From positions 28,974,544 to 29,038,543 of the forward strand of contig NC_084887.1 in NCBI RefSeq assembly GCF_958979055.1: a stretch of 64,000 bases of DNA, read 5' to 3'. The notes under the pieces were generated by a model. It was not told the origin of the DNA. It saw only the letters and a program-made list of their open reading frames with translations, and did no database searches. Source of the stretch: Alnus glutinosa. Taxonomy: Eukaryota > Streptophyta > Magnoliopsida > Fagales > Betulaceae. The position numbers and the translations under genes are program-made. This document shows, in pieces, positions 50,100 to 63,938 of the stretch (the stretch's first letter is position 1; every line of letters begins with the position of its first letter).

Positions 50100-51520
50100 C
50101 ATCAATCAAAATTTGACCTTTTGGTTTTGTTTCTGAATCTGAAATTTAACTCTAACCCACTCGTTTTATATACTGGATGAACCATGATAAATAAGTGAAG
50201 AAAATCTTGAGATATCTTTTTTTTTTTTTTTTCTTTACATGAAAAAAACTACAGACAAAAAATGAATATTAAAATTTCAACAAATTAAGGTTGGGCACCT
50301 CAACAAGAAAAACTTAAGAAATCAAGTACGCGGAAGCAATGCGTGATGATGCGATCTTTTTGATTTCTGGCACATATGCCAAAAACCTGGGCCATCAGTA
50401 AAGGTAGTCAAAAGTGTAGAAAGAGTCTATAGAATCCAAACATAGCTATAGGAGAAACAGAGAAAATGCAAAAAACATAAAGCCCATAAATACAAAAGTT
50501 GAAAAACAATCACAACTCAGCAGTGGTTGATTGGGAGTCGTCGGTGCCGACACTAGTCGATCTCTCTCTGATTGATATTGCCGCAAACAACCATGTTGCG
50601 CCAACAGCAAGGGTGGGGAAGACAAGGGAAGTGGGCGGAGCTATCATGCACTGGGGAGTGGGAAGCACTCTCTAGCGTGTGCAAACCACTCACCGTGGTG
50701 GGGAGGTCTAGAAGGAGAGTGGTTGACTTCAACAGAGACAAAGAGGGGTGGAGAGCACAATGAAAAGGCGCGTGTTGTGCCAAATCTGGAGCAACAGTAT
50801 AGATATGGGTTCGAAAACTTAGATTCAAAAACCAAACTAAATCGGGCGGATGACTCATGACTCATGACTCATGAGAGTAGCGTTGTGGAGATGAAAACCA
50901 AAAAAAGCAAATAAATTGCCTTTGAAGAGGTGGATAGGGCTAAAAAGAGTTCTAGCAGGATAAAAATCTCGTAAGAGATGTAAGCAGCGGAGAAGAGGAG
51001 GGAAAGAGGAGAGAAATGAAACAAAAAGGGGGGGGAGGGGGTAGGGTTCCCTCTAATGGTGGTGTGCTCAGAAAGGTTATTAGAGGGTTAGAGAGAAGGG
51101 AGACGTTCTCTCTTTGACTCGGTGTAAGCATTTGATATGAACAAAAATCATAATGAATCAAAATAAATTTGTCAACATGAAATTTTTCACAAATTTAAAA
51201 TCATTCCTAGCATTTAATCATTAATCTACCAAGGACATCCAAAATAGTCTCAAGAACACATAATAAAAATGCTAAGCTTCACCCATAACCCTACTAAAAT
51301 AAGCATCATCTCACTCTATTATGTTCTAATTCATACATTTTATACTTATTGTAGAATATTGTTTAAATATTAGCCAGAAGCTTAATGCAATGAATTATGT
51401 TTTTCACCCAGACTTTCGGTTGTTTTTTTTCTACGGGAAAGCTTAAAACAAACGGCGTGATACTCCATTTTGCTTAAACGTTTGGCTTGTCCTCTGCGAT
51501 GTCGTTTTTAGTTAAATGAA
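50100..51520. other. Unassigned region, probably transposon-derived
   Basis: GC-richer patches (50530-50870 and 50980-51120) show long overlapping frames on both strands without family features and a repeated ATGACTC (50847-50871). This pattern suits the ends of a decayed DNA transposon. No gene supported. Confidence 0.35.
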
Positions 51521-51533
51521 GTTATATGAAATC

Positions 51534-51711
51534 TGGGCCGTTAGTTAACTTAGTTTTAATTAGCTACCGTCCAATACTAGGGCAATGCATTTTTGCTCGT
51601 CCTTATAAAAAGCCTAGTATTCCCCCTCTCGCCCTCCTCTGTCCACAAAGCTGAAGCATAGGGTTTTTCCCCTGAGCGGCAGAGCTTTATCGGCCTCGGC
51701 TTCATTTCACG
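51534..51711 (+). promoter_or_regulatory. eS7 core promoter and 5'UTR exon
   Basis: Arrangement typical of plant ribosomal-protein genes: site II-like TGGGCC (51534-51539), TATA-like TTATAAAAAG (51603-51612), a pyrimidine-rich start region CCCCCTCTCGCCCTCCTC, then a telo-box TAGGGTTT (51659-51666). The untranslated exon ends about 51711 at a GTACGT donor. The acceptor is at 53376, giving a 1665-bp leader intron. Confidence 0.75.
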
Positions 51712-53029
51712 GTACGTACCTAAAAGAACAAAAGGGTTGCCTTCTTTTCCGTTTTCTTCAACTGGGTCTTAAATAAATTCTTGTAATTTGGTCCTGAGTC
51801 TGAGATTCAAGCTCTTACCTTTTTCTATTTGAAAATGGTAGTGAGGTTCTGTTTGGCTCCCTGGAAAATTGAGGGAAAAGAACGAGAAACTAGCTAATAT
51901 TGCTGAGTAACTTTATAGACTTGGTGTTACTCATATGAAAAAATAGTAACTGTATACACTTGGCGTTGTTATTGTTTTAATGGGTATCTGATGGATAAAC
52001 GCAAGCATTTATTTCTAAGACCTGAATAAATCTTATTTTTGGTTTTTGATAAAGAAAAAAAAATGGAAGGAGTTGATAAATGGGTTTGCTTTATGTAAAA
52101 ATCAAGTATATATACGCTAATATATGCTTGTTTAGTAATTTGGATTAATTGTTGCTCTTTCAATAAAGATTCTCGTGGGAGATGATATTTGAGTTCCGCC
52201 ATTACCATTTAATCATGAATATCTTATTGTTAACGATATTACTTTACATTCTGATCATTTTTATGGTTGTTTATTTGACTTGTTTATGCACATGGAATGG
52301 ACTGTAGTGCTTGGAAAATTGGTTTATCAAAGTAAATGCCAATGGGTGCCTGATGAATGAGTTGAGAAGCTCTTTGTATGAGTGTCTGTTTGTAAATCAA
52401 AATGAAATTAGCATGACTTTTTAAATAAACATAAGCAATTGGTTGCGAAAATGGGCTCATCATTTTCGATCCTGTTTTAATGAGCCGTTTTCATATTTTT
52501 AAAGGGAATTTTTTATATTTGGTTCCTGAGTGCAGTGAGGAAAAGAAATAAGAAGTTTATCTACGGTGTTTCTTGTTCCTAAACTAAAAAAGAAAGATAG
52601 AAAACCTCAAGCCAAAGAAATCCATTAGGTTGACTGGAGATTTTTATTTCTTTCAGGTCTTTTTAGATGGATTTCGAGACTTAAAAAGTCTTGTTCAGCT
52701 GTATTTATATACATATGGGTTGTTAGCTGCCACAGAAGCCTAAAGTTTATGGTGCTATGTTTGTAACTGCTCTATATTGAAGTTGAATGTTCATTGAGGA
52801 TCAAAATTCTGTTAGGGTGCCCATTATGTGACTGGAGTATATAGTGCACCTTCTATTTTAATTTATCAATCAATCAAATTCACTCTTTTGAGTTGTTAGG
52901 TCACCATATCTATGAAGCATAGTTGAAACTTTTTTGGGGGCCCATTGTGAAATTATCTACCATCTTGTTAGGGAATGTTTCATGGGTGTTTCTTTTATTG
53001 GAAAAAGAAACTGTAGGCAATCTTTCACA

Positions 53030-53304
53030 TTCTGAACAACAACCTAATATACTGACAAGGCTACTACAAATAACCCCATTTTGGAAGCTGTTGAAAGAAC
53101 ACTAGTGTGTTAGTAAGGACGTGATTACCTGTAAAGAACTATCTGAAGATGATAATCCCTGTTGAATTCTGAACAACAACCTAATATACTGACAAGGCTA
53201 CTACAAATAACCCCATTTTGGAAGCCGTTGAAAGAACACTAGTGTGTTAGTAAGGACGTGATTACCTGTAAAGAACTATATGAAGATAATAATCCCTGTT
53301 GAAC
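53030..53304. repeat. 137-bp tandem duplication in the eS7 leader intron
   Basis: Two nearly identical units (53030-53166 and 53167-53304) containing GAACAACAACCTAATATACT and GGACGTGATTACCTGTAAAG, differing at a few bases. The right copy ends about 70 bp before the acceptor. Confidence 0.9.
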
Positions 53305-53386
53305 TGTTTGTTTTAAACTTATTAATGGTCCCTTTCCCTAGAATAGTGAAATTTAAATATCTTGCCCATTCATCAGGTCTGTCAAG

Positions 53387-54598
<1,212 letters not shown>

Positions 54599-54873
54599 AA
54601 GGGCTGCTATCATCGGCTTTTTGTGTTTTGGCATTGTTATTTCATTTTATAGTTACTAGAATTGTATTGAGTAGGATTCTGTTTTAAAAATTTTGGGCCA
54701 TGGTATTTGGTTTGATGTCTTTTACATAAGACCAATGCTACTTGTGGTGAATCTCCTCTCGATGTGCGTAATTTCTGCATTGCCAAGGATGTAGAACTAT
54801 CTTTTAAATTCAAGTTTGGTTATAGTTTTATCTGCTGTGATCAAATGGGGTGATAATAATGTAGTGCTCTTCA

Positions 54874-54929
54874 ATGGTAGTCTTATTAATGCTACTTATC
54901 AAAAAAAAAAATGGTAGTCTTATTAATGC
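54874..54929 (+). mobile_element. Minimal LINE-tail insertion with 19-bp target duplication
   Basis: ATGGTAGTCTTATTAATGC occurs at 54874-54892 and again at 54911-54929. Between them is only TACTTATC plus A10 (54893-54910), which is the very 3' tip of the LINE tails seen elsewhere in the window. Confidence 0.85.
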
Positions 54930-55410
54930 ATTCATCTGTTTATTTTTGTGTTGCATGTGCCAGATAAATTCCTTCATTTAGGTTGCGTCTTAGCAAGCTC
55001 CTGCTATTATATATTTTGTTAAGTTGCTTGACTGGGTTCTACTCTGTTTTGCCTTGCTTTTAATTTGATTATAATTTTGGATTTTGAAATCATTAGGATT
55101 CCAAGCAGTATGGCTAGGCAGTTGGATCCTTATCGCCCAACGTTATCATCATGAATTGTAGGCTGTAGCATCCAGTATTTCTTGGTGGACCAAACAAGAC
55201 CCAAAACTCAAAAATTGGTCACAAACAACAGGAAACAGAAGAAAAAGGGAGGTGCTATAACATTCTTCTCTAGTTCTTTTTTCTATCATTCTTTCTCCGA
55301 TTGTTTATTCACCTTTAAATCAATTTTAATTAAAAAAAATTCAATGATAAATTGACCATGTCATGTCAACGAAAAATGAGGGAAGAAGTACGAGAATTCA
55401 AAGTAGAATT

Positions 55411-55538
55411 TTTGGTTTCTTTTCAAAATAAAAAACATTAACAAACAATCTAAAAATAAATCTTGAAAACATTTGTCATTTGGTTTCTTTTCAAAATAAA
55501 AAACATTAACAAACAATCTAACAATAAATCTTGAAAAC
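55411..55538. repeat. 68-bp tandem repeat (two copies)
   Basis: Units starting TTTGGTTTCTTTTCAAAATA at 55411 and 55479, nearly identical; the second is slightly shorter. Confidence 0.9.
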
Positions 55539-55669
55539 ACCAGGATAATTTTTACTTTTATGTCGAAGGAGAACACTTCTGAAACAAAAAATAAGAAAGA
55601 GTATTTCAAAACACATTAACAAACAAAGCTCATCTCTTATTTGTACTATTTTCTGTCGTTCTTGATTTG

Positions 55670-55709
<40 letters not shown>

Positions 55710-55840
55710 TGGGATATACTTTATGTATACTTGAGTTTTGTCCCTTACACTTTTAATGAATATCCTTTACTTGTATATAAAAAAATATTTGGTTGGACTC
55801 GCTCCATCGAGTTTGAAAATATAGACTATTTCTAAAACAA

Positions 55841-55928
55841 GAAATGATAGACAGGGGACGTTCGATCGTCCCCTATCCGTCATTTAATAATTAAAAATAA
55901 AAATAAAAAACTGCATGAAGGATAAATG

Positions 55929-55992
<64 letters not shown>

Positions 55993-56043
55993 AATTATTA
56001 AATGACGGACATGGGACGGCCAAATGTCCCTATCTATCATTTC
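55841..56043. mobile_element. Foldback MITE with (AT)n core
   Basis: Left arm GAAATGATAGACAGGGGACG ... CCGTCATTTAATAATTAAAA. Right arm is its inverse (TTTTAATTATTAAATGACGG ... TATCTATCATTTC). The centre contains about 29 AT repeats (55932-55989). Confidence 0.85.
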
Positions 56044-56901
56044 TCTTCTGAAACAAAAAGGATAAAAGTAAAACTAATACTCCCAATTTTTTTTATGTAA
56101 AAGTAAGGGATATGTTGTATACTGTATTTTGGATGTTTGTTTTAAAAATAGTATTCTAACGTGACATAAATGTGAAAGCCGTTTTAGTGTTTTTAAGGGT
56201 AATTTGTACTTAAATTATTTGTTAATATTTTCGTTTCAATAAAAAAAAAAAAAAAAAGACATAAAAGAAACGCGTTAAAAGACAGAGTTGACTTCAAAAA
56301 CACGGCATAGGAGAGAAAAAGGCATACATGAGATTCTTTCTCTATTTCACAAGGACGACAAGTAATATATTATTGTCAAATTGGAAGAAAACCCAAGCCA
56401 ATTTCCGTATCATCTTTTTCAACATTTCGTTCATTGGAATTCGGTTTGCTTGCTTAATTGCATTTCTTTCCATAATATGAGAATTATTGAGCAGTCAAAT
56501 TGATCCAGATTTGCTAAGGTCATGGAAATTCCACAAACTGATAATGAGAAAGCCATTGGATTGGATTTATCATAAAATCGAGGCCAATATCAATGGTTGT
56601 GTTAATTATGTGAAACGCATGGAGGGTGCATGTGTTTCACCAAATATTTTCACACCAAAAATACAGCCAAAAAATATGAAATGGGTAAAGATTTGCCAAA
56701 AATACAGAAACAGATTTCAATGAAGAGTAACAAAGCCTGTAAGATCTTACTACCAAAATAACATGATTCTTATTCCTTTTATTTTTATTATAACTCATTG
56801 CTCATGCATACAAATACATGAGCTGATGTTACATGATAGACATTTAATTATAAACAACGATAGCATTAAGCATTGGAAGAGCTAAAAAATAAATTAGTTA
56901 T
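56044..56901. other. 3' flank of the mannose-6-phosphate isomerase gene
   Basis: AT-rich. A frame at 56487-56723 shows no family features. The right part should hold the minus-strand gene's 3'UTR. Confidence 0.4.
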
Positions 56902-59900
56902 TTACTTTGACCTAAGCAAAAATGCACTCTTGTATTGAAAAGCCCTGCTGTTCACTCCAGCCCTATACAATTGCAATTCTGATGCGCTTGTAATGCTAAT
57001 CTCAGTGTTAGCAGGGGCAAAAACAACATCTCCTTCAGTAACTACATCACCTTTCAATGATCCTGCATGCATTACTCCCTCCCCACCCATGACCAAGAAA
57101 ATGGAAGGGCCTGGGACTGCAGGAAAAACAGTTGATTCCCCACGGGGAAGGATACAGCGATCAACCTCGAATTCATCAAAAGGTGGCAGGTACCTTGTTA
57201 CATATGAATTCACAGGAATTCCATGAAGAATGTCAGGCAAGCCCTGCAGCAGAGACAAATATTGTTTTTCATTCATGTATTTGTCGTACCATGCAGTCAT
57301 GCAAGTTTTCTATCCAAGGGATTCTAGTCTCCTTCAGGTGAGTTGGAAAAGATTACAGTAACATCACGTCTTTCCTTGCACCAACAACAGTGAAGCTGCA
57401 ATTAGTGCAACATAAATTCACTCTGTTTAAAAGGGGGACCGAGATATACATATCCACCGGCAGGTCTGTCAGAACATTAATTGATTCCATACTATACAAT
57501 GACCAACATAAATTGCTTGATGAATTCCGTTTACAAGGTTGCAAAAGGAAATATCTAGTTCCAATAAAACAAATAGAACATCCAATCAAAACATGATCAT
57601 ACTTGAACAGATTCATTACCTGTCTGTATGTGAGCATGGAACAAAGAGTTTGGACATCTCGGTGCTTGGGAGTAAGGCCAGCACGCACAACATTGTCTGA
57701 AGTCGCCATGCATTCGATGCACTCACCAAATATATATGCATGGGGTTCATTTGCCCCAAGATACAATGCTTCACCAGGATTAAGCTTCACATAATTAAAA
57801 AAGAACGCTGATATGACACCAACATCACCTGGATATTGCTTTTCTAACCGCAACACCAGCAGTTCCTTGTCTGTTAATTGCCTCACCTGATGCAAAGGAA
57901 AAAGAAAGGTCTTACCAAGAACACGTGAGGAGAGGGAAAAAAAAAAAACAAAGAAAGTTACTCATCATTTCAAAAATTTGAACCACCCTGTCATCTTCCT
58001 ATCAGTACATACATAAATTTGACACTATTGTAATATAGCTAGTTTACAGCACTAAATTATAACTTTTTTGCAGAAACCATCTTTTGATAAACCCACCTTT
58101 GCATTTCATGTTCTCTCTATGCTTGTTTCCCTCACAAATACCAAGTTGATCAGAGACCAAATGCCATCACATCTTGAGTGTTGAAAATTGAAGGTAAGTT
58201 AACAATTCAAGAGATATAAATGACAGATTGCTTTAATAATTGGCAGTTTGGCACACATGGTGGAGTACATAAAGTGTAGTTGATCCAACTGTGGGTTCAC
58301 AAAAATGTATAACTATTGGGTGGTGTGCATATAGCTCAACTTTACACTGGCACAACTCTCTTTCTCTCCACCTTTACATATTGCAAGCCTATAATTTGAG
58401 ATTTGAGATTTAATCAACTCTCTATTACCAGCATTTTCTTCATGGGCCACCAGTGACTGCAACTATAATTTCCAATAAGGAGACTAACTATGGCAACACC
58501 GTTTACGGTCATTTTTGGGTTGTAAGACATCAAACTTAACAGGTTTTTATTACATGGTAGTTTTCTTGTCATATGCAGCAGGAAAAGAGCATCTGCTCGG
58601 AGGCTAAGCATAACAATTAAATCACTCTACAGGATAAGAGCATAAAGAACTCAAAGAAAAATTCTACTTATAAAGCCAAAAAAGAGTGGAAAATTAGAAA
58701 TGAGTGAAATTTCCAACTGACCTGACTTTCCATGTGTAGGCGACTTTTTATCTTGGATACTGCTTCTGTTATTGTCTCTTTGCTAGCCAACATGAGTTGG
58801 GTGAAAGCTGATCGCAGAACAGATTTTGCTTTTTCCTCCCCATCCTGCTCATCAAGATGCAAGATTTGGTTTGCATCTGCACTGCCAACTAGTTCTACTA
58901 TCTCAGGAACATTAAGAAGCACACCCTTGAGTTCCTGGAAAGAAAATAGCAAGTTGCTCCGAGTAAATGATAATGACTTTAGGAATCATCAACATGTTTG
59001 CAAGCCCAGAATACAAGCAAGTTTTAGAAACCAAAATGGCAGGATTTCAGAAAAAAAATTGCAGACCCAGCAGCAGAGAGAGCAACCCGGGGGGCGGGGA
59101 TCCTCGTACATGGTGAATAACCAAATTCCAATTGAAATTAAATCTTTAGGATAAATCAATGCAATTACGTACTCAATTGAAAAAAAGAATAGGAATGCCT
59201 TTAAAAAGTCTAGTTTGTTTGCAGTTGGAGTGAATAAAACTCCATCAGATCTGCTGCACAGACCCTGATAGTTAATGTGTTTTATCCTTCTCCTATCCAG
59301 GCTTCTTTGGAATTGCATGCCATGAAATGCAATAAACTATCACTAGTATGAGACAAATCGCACCAGCAAGAGCAAATGGGACACTGAAAAATAAATCATC
59401 TTGCAAGCTGGTTAATGGTTAGGGATTCATCTTGCAAGCTGAAGTGCCACGCAAGACACCCAAGGGTACTATAAAGGAGCCAATGGTTCTCCATGAATCT
59501 CAAAACAAAGAAATTTACAAAATTTGTCATGGTACCATGTAACGATGTTCTTCCAAATTACATCCTTTTAATTAGGGATTAGATGGCATCACCATAATCA
59601 TGAATTAATCATCTAACAAGTGGAAGTAAAATTAGCGAAATGTACAAAAAAAAAATTGAAGGCAAGACTGAGGAAGATAATACAAATGGGGGCCAATCAG
59701 GATTTATAATTGAATAAAAAAAGGTAGTCTTATCCATTTTGAAAGTAACCCATTACACTATTACAGTCATTATGCCTTTATGACAACAAGTGGTGAGCCA
59801 CACCAAATTCATAAATACTTTGTCCTATATCACAACTTGCTCTCATCATCCCATAATGCGACGCAGACAAACAAGGCTGAACAACGCATTTGCTTATCAC

Positions 59901-60734
59901 ACATATGTCAGATCATTCACAAGACTCAACTTAGTGCTTCGATCCACAATACCAGTAAAAAAAAAATATCTAGTAACAGATCCACATATGCAAAGCAACC
60001 TCGGAGTTCATAATACCTCAAGACTGATAAACCCACAAAGGGCCTCAAACTCCGTTATCGCCAAAGCCATCTCGGGCTTGTGATTCTCGTCCTTGTACAT
60101 ATCCGGCCGCGCCTTATGCATCGCCCTCGCCAACTCCTTATCGGGATGAGCCTGTATTGACAGCGCTTTTGCCACTGAAAGTACCTAAAGTCCCACCAAA
60201 GAATCAAAATCCCACAGCATGCACACAACTTTTCAATGAAAAACATAAATTCACATAAAACCAATGAATATTTAACATAAAAATCCCAAATTCCAGTAGA
60301 ATCAGACCCAAAAGCCCAACCAGAAATTCACCAAAACAAAGCACAATGCATCAAACACAAATTTTCATACACACAAACTCGTACAAATGTACCTTGAACA
60401 AAAACGGGAGATCACAACCCCACTTGTCCAAAACCTTTTCACCAAGCGCATCAGGGTTCTCCGAGACCCAGGACTTCAAGCTCACATCCTCTGGCCCGAC
60501 CGACACGGCATTGTCGACGCTGGTCTGTACCACGAAGGAGGGCCCGGACTCGTGGGTGCCCATCCACAGCTCCGCATAGGACTTGTCCTGCTGGATCTCG
60601 GACCCCGAGTTCCGAGCAAATAGGCGGGCGACCAGCGAGTGCTGACCCCGGCGGCCCCAGTCGTAGCACTGGACCGAGCACCGCAGCCTCTGGAGCTTCC
60701 TCTGCTCCCTCAACAACGAAGGTCGCGAATCCAT
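56902..60734 (-). CDS. PMI: Mannose-6-phosphate isomerase, type I (5 exons, 443 aa)
   Basis: Zinc enzyme interconverting fructose-6-phosphate and mannose-6-phosphate; in plants it feeds GDP-mannose and ascorbate synthesis. Exons (minus): 60734-60393, 60184-60017, 58934-58722, 57886-57620, 57243-56902, all GT-AG and phase 0. Order of motifs: [40 protein letters not shown] (Zn ligands Q125, H127), [19 protein letters not shown] (E152), [20 protein letters not shown] (H290), [19 protein letters not shown]. The four ligands correspond to those of yeast PMI. Length is as in Arabidopsis PMI1 (about 441 aa). The start is the first ATG in frame; the frame stays open 303 nt upstream but without ATG. 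Confidence 0.96.
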
Positions 60735-61140
60735 TGGTGGAAGAGAACGCGTAAAAGGGTATATATATACACAACTAGCGGTAGAGGAGGTGTGGGAATT
60801 GGTGGCACTCGTATATGCTGGCCATTGGGAAAAAGTTTGAGCCTGGTTGCCGCTTTTTGAAGCACCACGAGAGAGGGAAATAGCTTGGCAGAGAGAAAGA
60901 AAGAGACCTCTGAGTAAAGACGAAGTTTCTTGACGAAGCGATAGGGAGATAGAGAGGGCCGCGTGGGGTCTCTTGTCTTTACCGTATTGGTGGCACGCTA
61001 TTCTTATCTTTTCCTCTCCGAATCGAATCGGATTCACTTCGAGTTTTCGAAGAAATTAATCTCCGTCGAATGAACGGTGAAATATGGTGTTTCGTTACAA
61101 TTTGGAGCGAGAAGAAGGGGGCAGAGAGCAAGCCACGACC
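60735..61140 (-). promoter_or_regulatory. PMI leader and promoter region
   Basis: Upstream of the PMI ATG. A TATATATA tract (60760-60768) lies only about 30 bp from the ATG, too close to serve as the usual TATA box for a leader-bearing transcript. The region is GC-richer than flanking DNA and pyrimidine-rich on the minus strand (CTCTCT stretches), as in plant leaders. Confidence 0.4.
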
Positions 61141-63771
61141 CATGGCGAGGCGACAGAACGTGGGTTGGACCTAGACCGTTGGGAGTTGTGGATGGAATTT
61201 ATTGCGGCGAGAAGTACGGCGACAAGAGAAGAGAACCTTTGAATTTGTCTTAGAGGAATGACAGCGACGATGAATGCGAGGTTCCGCCGTTACAATTAAA
61301 GAGGGATTGGGTTGGGCCGTTGGGTCGGTGGAGAATCTTGATGCGGTGATGCCTTGTTGCTTTGGGTGTGATGTGATCGTGCGGTGAATTAGTCGGTGGT
61401 CAATTGGTCTGATCTTAAGAAAATCTAGTGTCATTTTCTCTGGAAAAAAATAGTACACAATACTTTTAAGGGGATGTTGGGGTCATAATTATTTTTTTAT
61501 TTTTAAAAAATATGTTTGGATTGTTTTTTAGAATTCAAATTTTACTCAGATTTTGTTTTTATTTTTATTTTTTAATTTTGTCTCAAATTTTCTAAACCAT
61601 CAAAATATAATTTCGAAAAACAAGTTCTATCAATATTCATAATTTTAAATATAATGCAAAATAATAAAATATAATAATAATAATAATAATAAAATTCCAT
61701 CCAAATGAGCCGTTATTACAAACTTGAAATGAACAAAATAAATGACTTTTGAAGCTAAGTGATATTTTTCGGTTTTTAGTGCGGTTGAAACCTAGGTACT
61801 ATTGAGGATTGTTGCATCAAGCTTGGAGCTTTTCAACATCCACCCTGAGAAACTTAAGGGTGGTGCGACCACCCCTATAACTTTAGATTAGTGTAGCTGA
61901 TCTCTTAAAAAGAGTGATCACCCACCCATGTATTAAAATATTGATTAAATGATTAAATTTATCTCTTCTTATAATATTAAACTTTTAAGACAAATTATGA
62001 TTTAACATGGCATCAAAGCAGATGTCTTAAGTTTGAACCATGTCTTCTTTTGTTTGCCTTTCATTTCAATTAAATATTCTACGTGTTGGGTTTTACCTAT
62101 TAAAGTAAGGAACAATATTAAAGTATTGATTAAATTTACCTCTTCCTACCAACTTAAGTATTTATGACAAGTGGTTATTAACACCATTTATTGCCCAGAA
62201 AAAATAATGGCTTTTTGAGAAAACAATTTGTAGAATTAGGGTATTTTAAAAATTTAAATAAAATGTGATTCAATTCCAATTAAAAATACTGAATGTATTC
62301 TTAATAATAATCATTCATATTCCTTGAGAAGGATCATTCTAGTGTACCACACCTAACCCTAAAATTCATATGAATGGAATGGAGCCAAGACAAATAAAAC
62401 ATAAATTGAGAATATTGTGGGTTATAGTTTATGCTCGTATATTTATTTATTTTATTTTTTTTGAAGAATTATGCTCGTATATTTGATCGCACAAGAAATT
62501 TCTTAAAAATTATTTTGAAAGGTCAACGTGATTCATAAGGTTGAGCATTATTTATTTATTTTTTATTTTTTTATCCCAAGCATGCGCGTCGATGCATCAA
62601 ATCAAAGGTGATGGTCAAATACAAAAAATAACTAAAAAAATGTATATAAAAAACATTTACATATTATAAATAAAATGGTTTGTAAATTGTGGTCTTAAAC
62701 ATTTGATTTTGATTGATAACCTATGGTTTGACTTGTGAATAGTTTTCTCCCAAAATCATAAGATCGGAGAGCACACTTGTGTGGCGTCGGTGTACCTTTC
62801 GTGTCACGCACATCGGCACATGTATGAATTGTATGGTTACAAGTTGAAGCACACGCCCCTATCATGATAATTAATTGGCCAAATTGTTAATAATTTAAAC
62901 AGTTATCGTAAGAGCGCTTGTATGAAATTTAACCGTCTACATAAATTTTAAGTTATTCGGTCAATCATTTGAATAATTAAATTTTATATAGATTTTTTCA
63001 TTAAAACGGTCCAAATCGTTATATTTAGGCAGTTAATTGTCATGAATGTCAATCCAACTTCAACACAATAGCTAACTTGCTTTGAGTTCATACTAATACA
63101 CTTTTGAAAACTACTTTTCCCTTCCCTTCCCTTACTTTCAATTCTCTAAAAAAAAACATCAATTTCAAAATATTCTTAACTTTTTTCACAGTTTATATCA
63201 CATCAACACTTTTTTATTTTTTTTAAATAAAAAACTCACTACAATACAATTTTTTTTTTTTCACTTTTCCATATAAATTATTTCAACTTTATATTACATC
63301 AATTTTATTTTTCAATCATTCAAAAAAAAAAAAAAAACCCTAAAAGAAGAGGAGGGAAAAGTGATTTCCAAACAGGGTTACTATCACATTTAGATTAGAC
63401 TTTTAGACATTATTTTTATAGGAAAGAGAACTACAATTTACAATAACTTTTTTATTTACGTGATATTGACCCAAAAAAAAAAATAAAAAAAATTAGCATA
63501 TTTGTGGAAGTTTTGATAGTTTGGTCAATTTGTTTTTTGATGAATGAGTTAGGAAAATTGACCTAAAAGCGAAAAGTGAAAAATTGAGTTAGGCCAATTT
63601 TAACTCGTAAAAAGTTCAAAAAAAAAAAAAAAACGTAAAACCCAAAAAATAGGAAAAGGGAAAAATTAAGGGGCCTCTTTGCAAAAAGCCTAATCTTCAC
63701 CAAAATAGGGTTTTAGTCCCCTTCTCGGCTTCTCAAAAGCTTGAAGTTGAAGCTCCAAATCCTCAGCGCCA
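61141..63771. other. Intergenic region between PMI and ELP5
   Basis: AT-rich with (TAA)n at 61672-61692 and poly-A/T runs. At 61980-62060 AACATGGCATCAAAGCAGAT followed by TTAAGTTTGAACC resembles plant repeats with a primer-site-like or box-B-like motif. 63110-63385 resembles the MITE interior at 28509-28747. No gene seen. The telo-box-like TAGGGTTTT at 63706-63714 belongs to the next gene's leader. Confidence 0.4.
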
Positions 63772-63938
63772 ATGGCGGAATCCATTTGCAGAGCACTTAG
63801 AGACGGTGCGCTCGAGGGGGAGCACGCACCGGCTCTCACAATCAATGACTGTATAGCCTCTCCCTTCGGATTCAACGTCTTCACCCACGTCCTCACCCAG
63901 CTCTCCTCCTACATTTTGGCGGGAAAATCCCAGTCACG
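63772..63938 (+). CDS. ELP5: First exon of a probable Elongator complex subunit ELP5 gene (continues outside window)
   Basis: Starts [20 protein letters not shown], then [35 protein letters not shown] and a phase-2 donor CACG|GTCAGT. This N-terminus matches what I recall of plant ELP5, the Elongator accessory subunit (ELP4-5-6 ring) involved in tRNA wobble-uridine modification and transcription. Only about 56 residues are visible, so the family call rests on this stretch alone. Confidence 0.65.

Larger units (their letters stand above)
54599..55840. other. 3' flank of eS7 with small repeats
   Basis: The eS7 3'UTR is followed by AT-rich DNA. It holds a minimal LINE tail insertion (54874-54929), a 68-bp tandem repeat (55411-55538) and a long T-run plus LINE-tail-like sequence (55671-55790). 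No gene seen. Confidence 0.5.

Noticed and set aside
50553..50865. Minus-strand frames of 73-101 aa in a GC-richer patch
   Set aside because: Open frames exist on both strands with no recognisable domain; it is more likely decayed transposon sequence than a gene.
57390..57794. Plus-strand frames across PMI exon 4
   Set aside because: Antisense shadows of the PMI coding frame.
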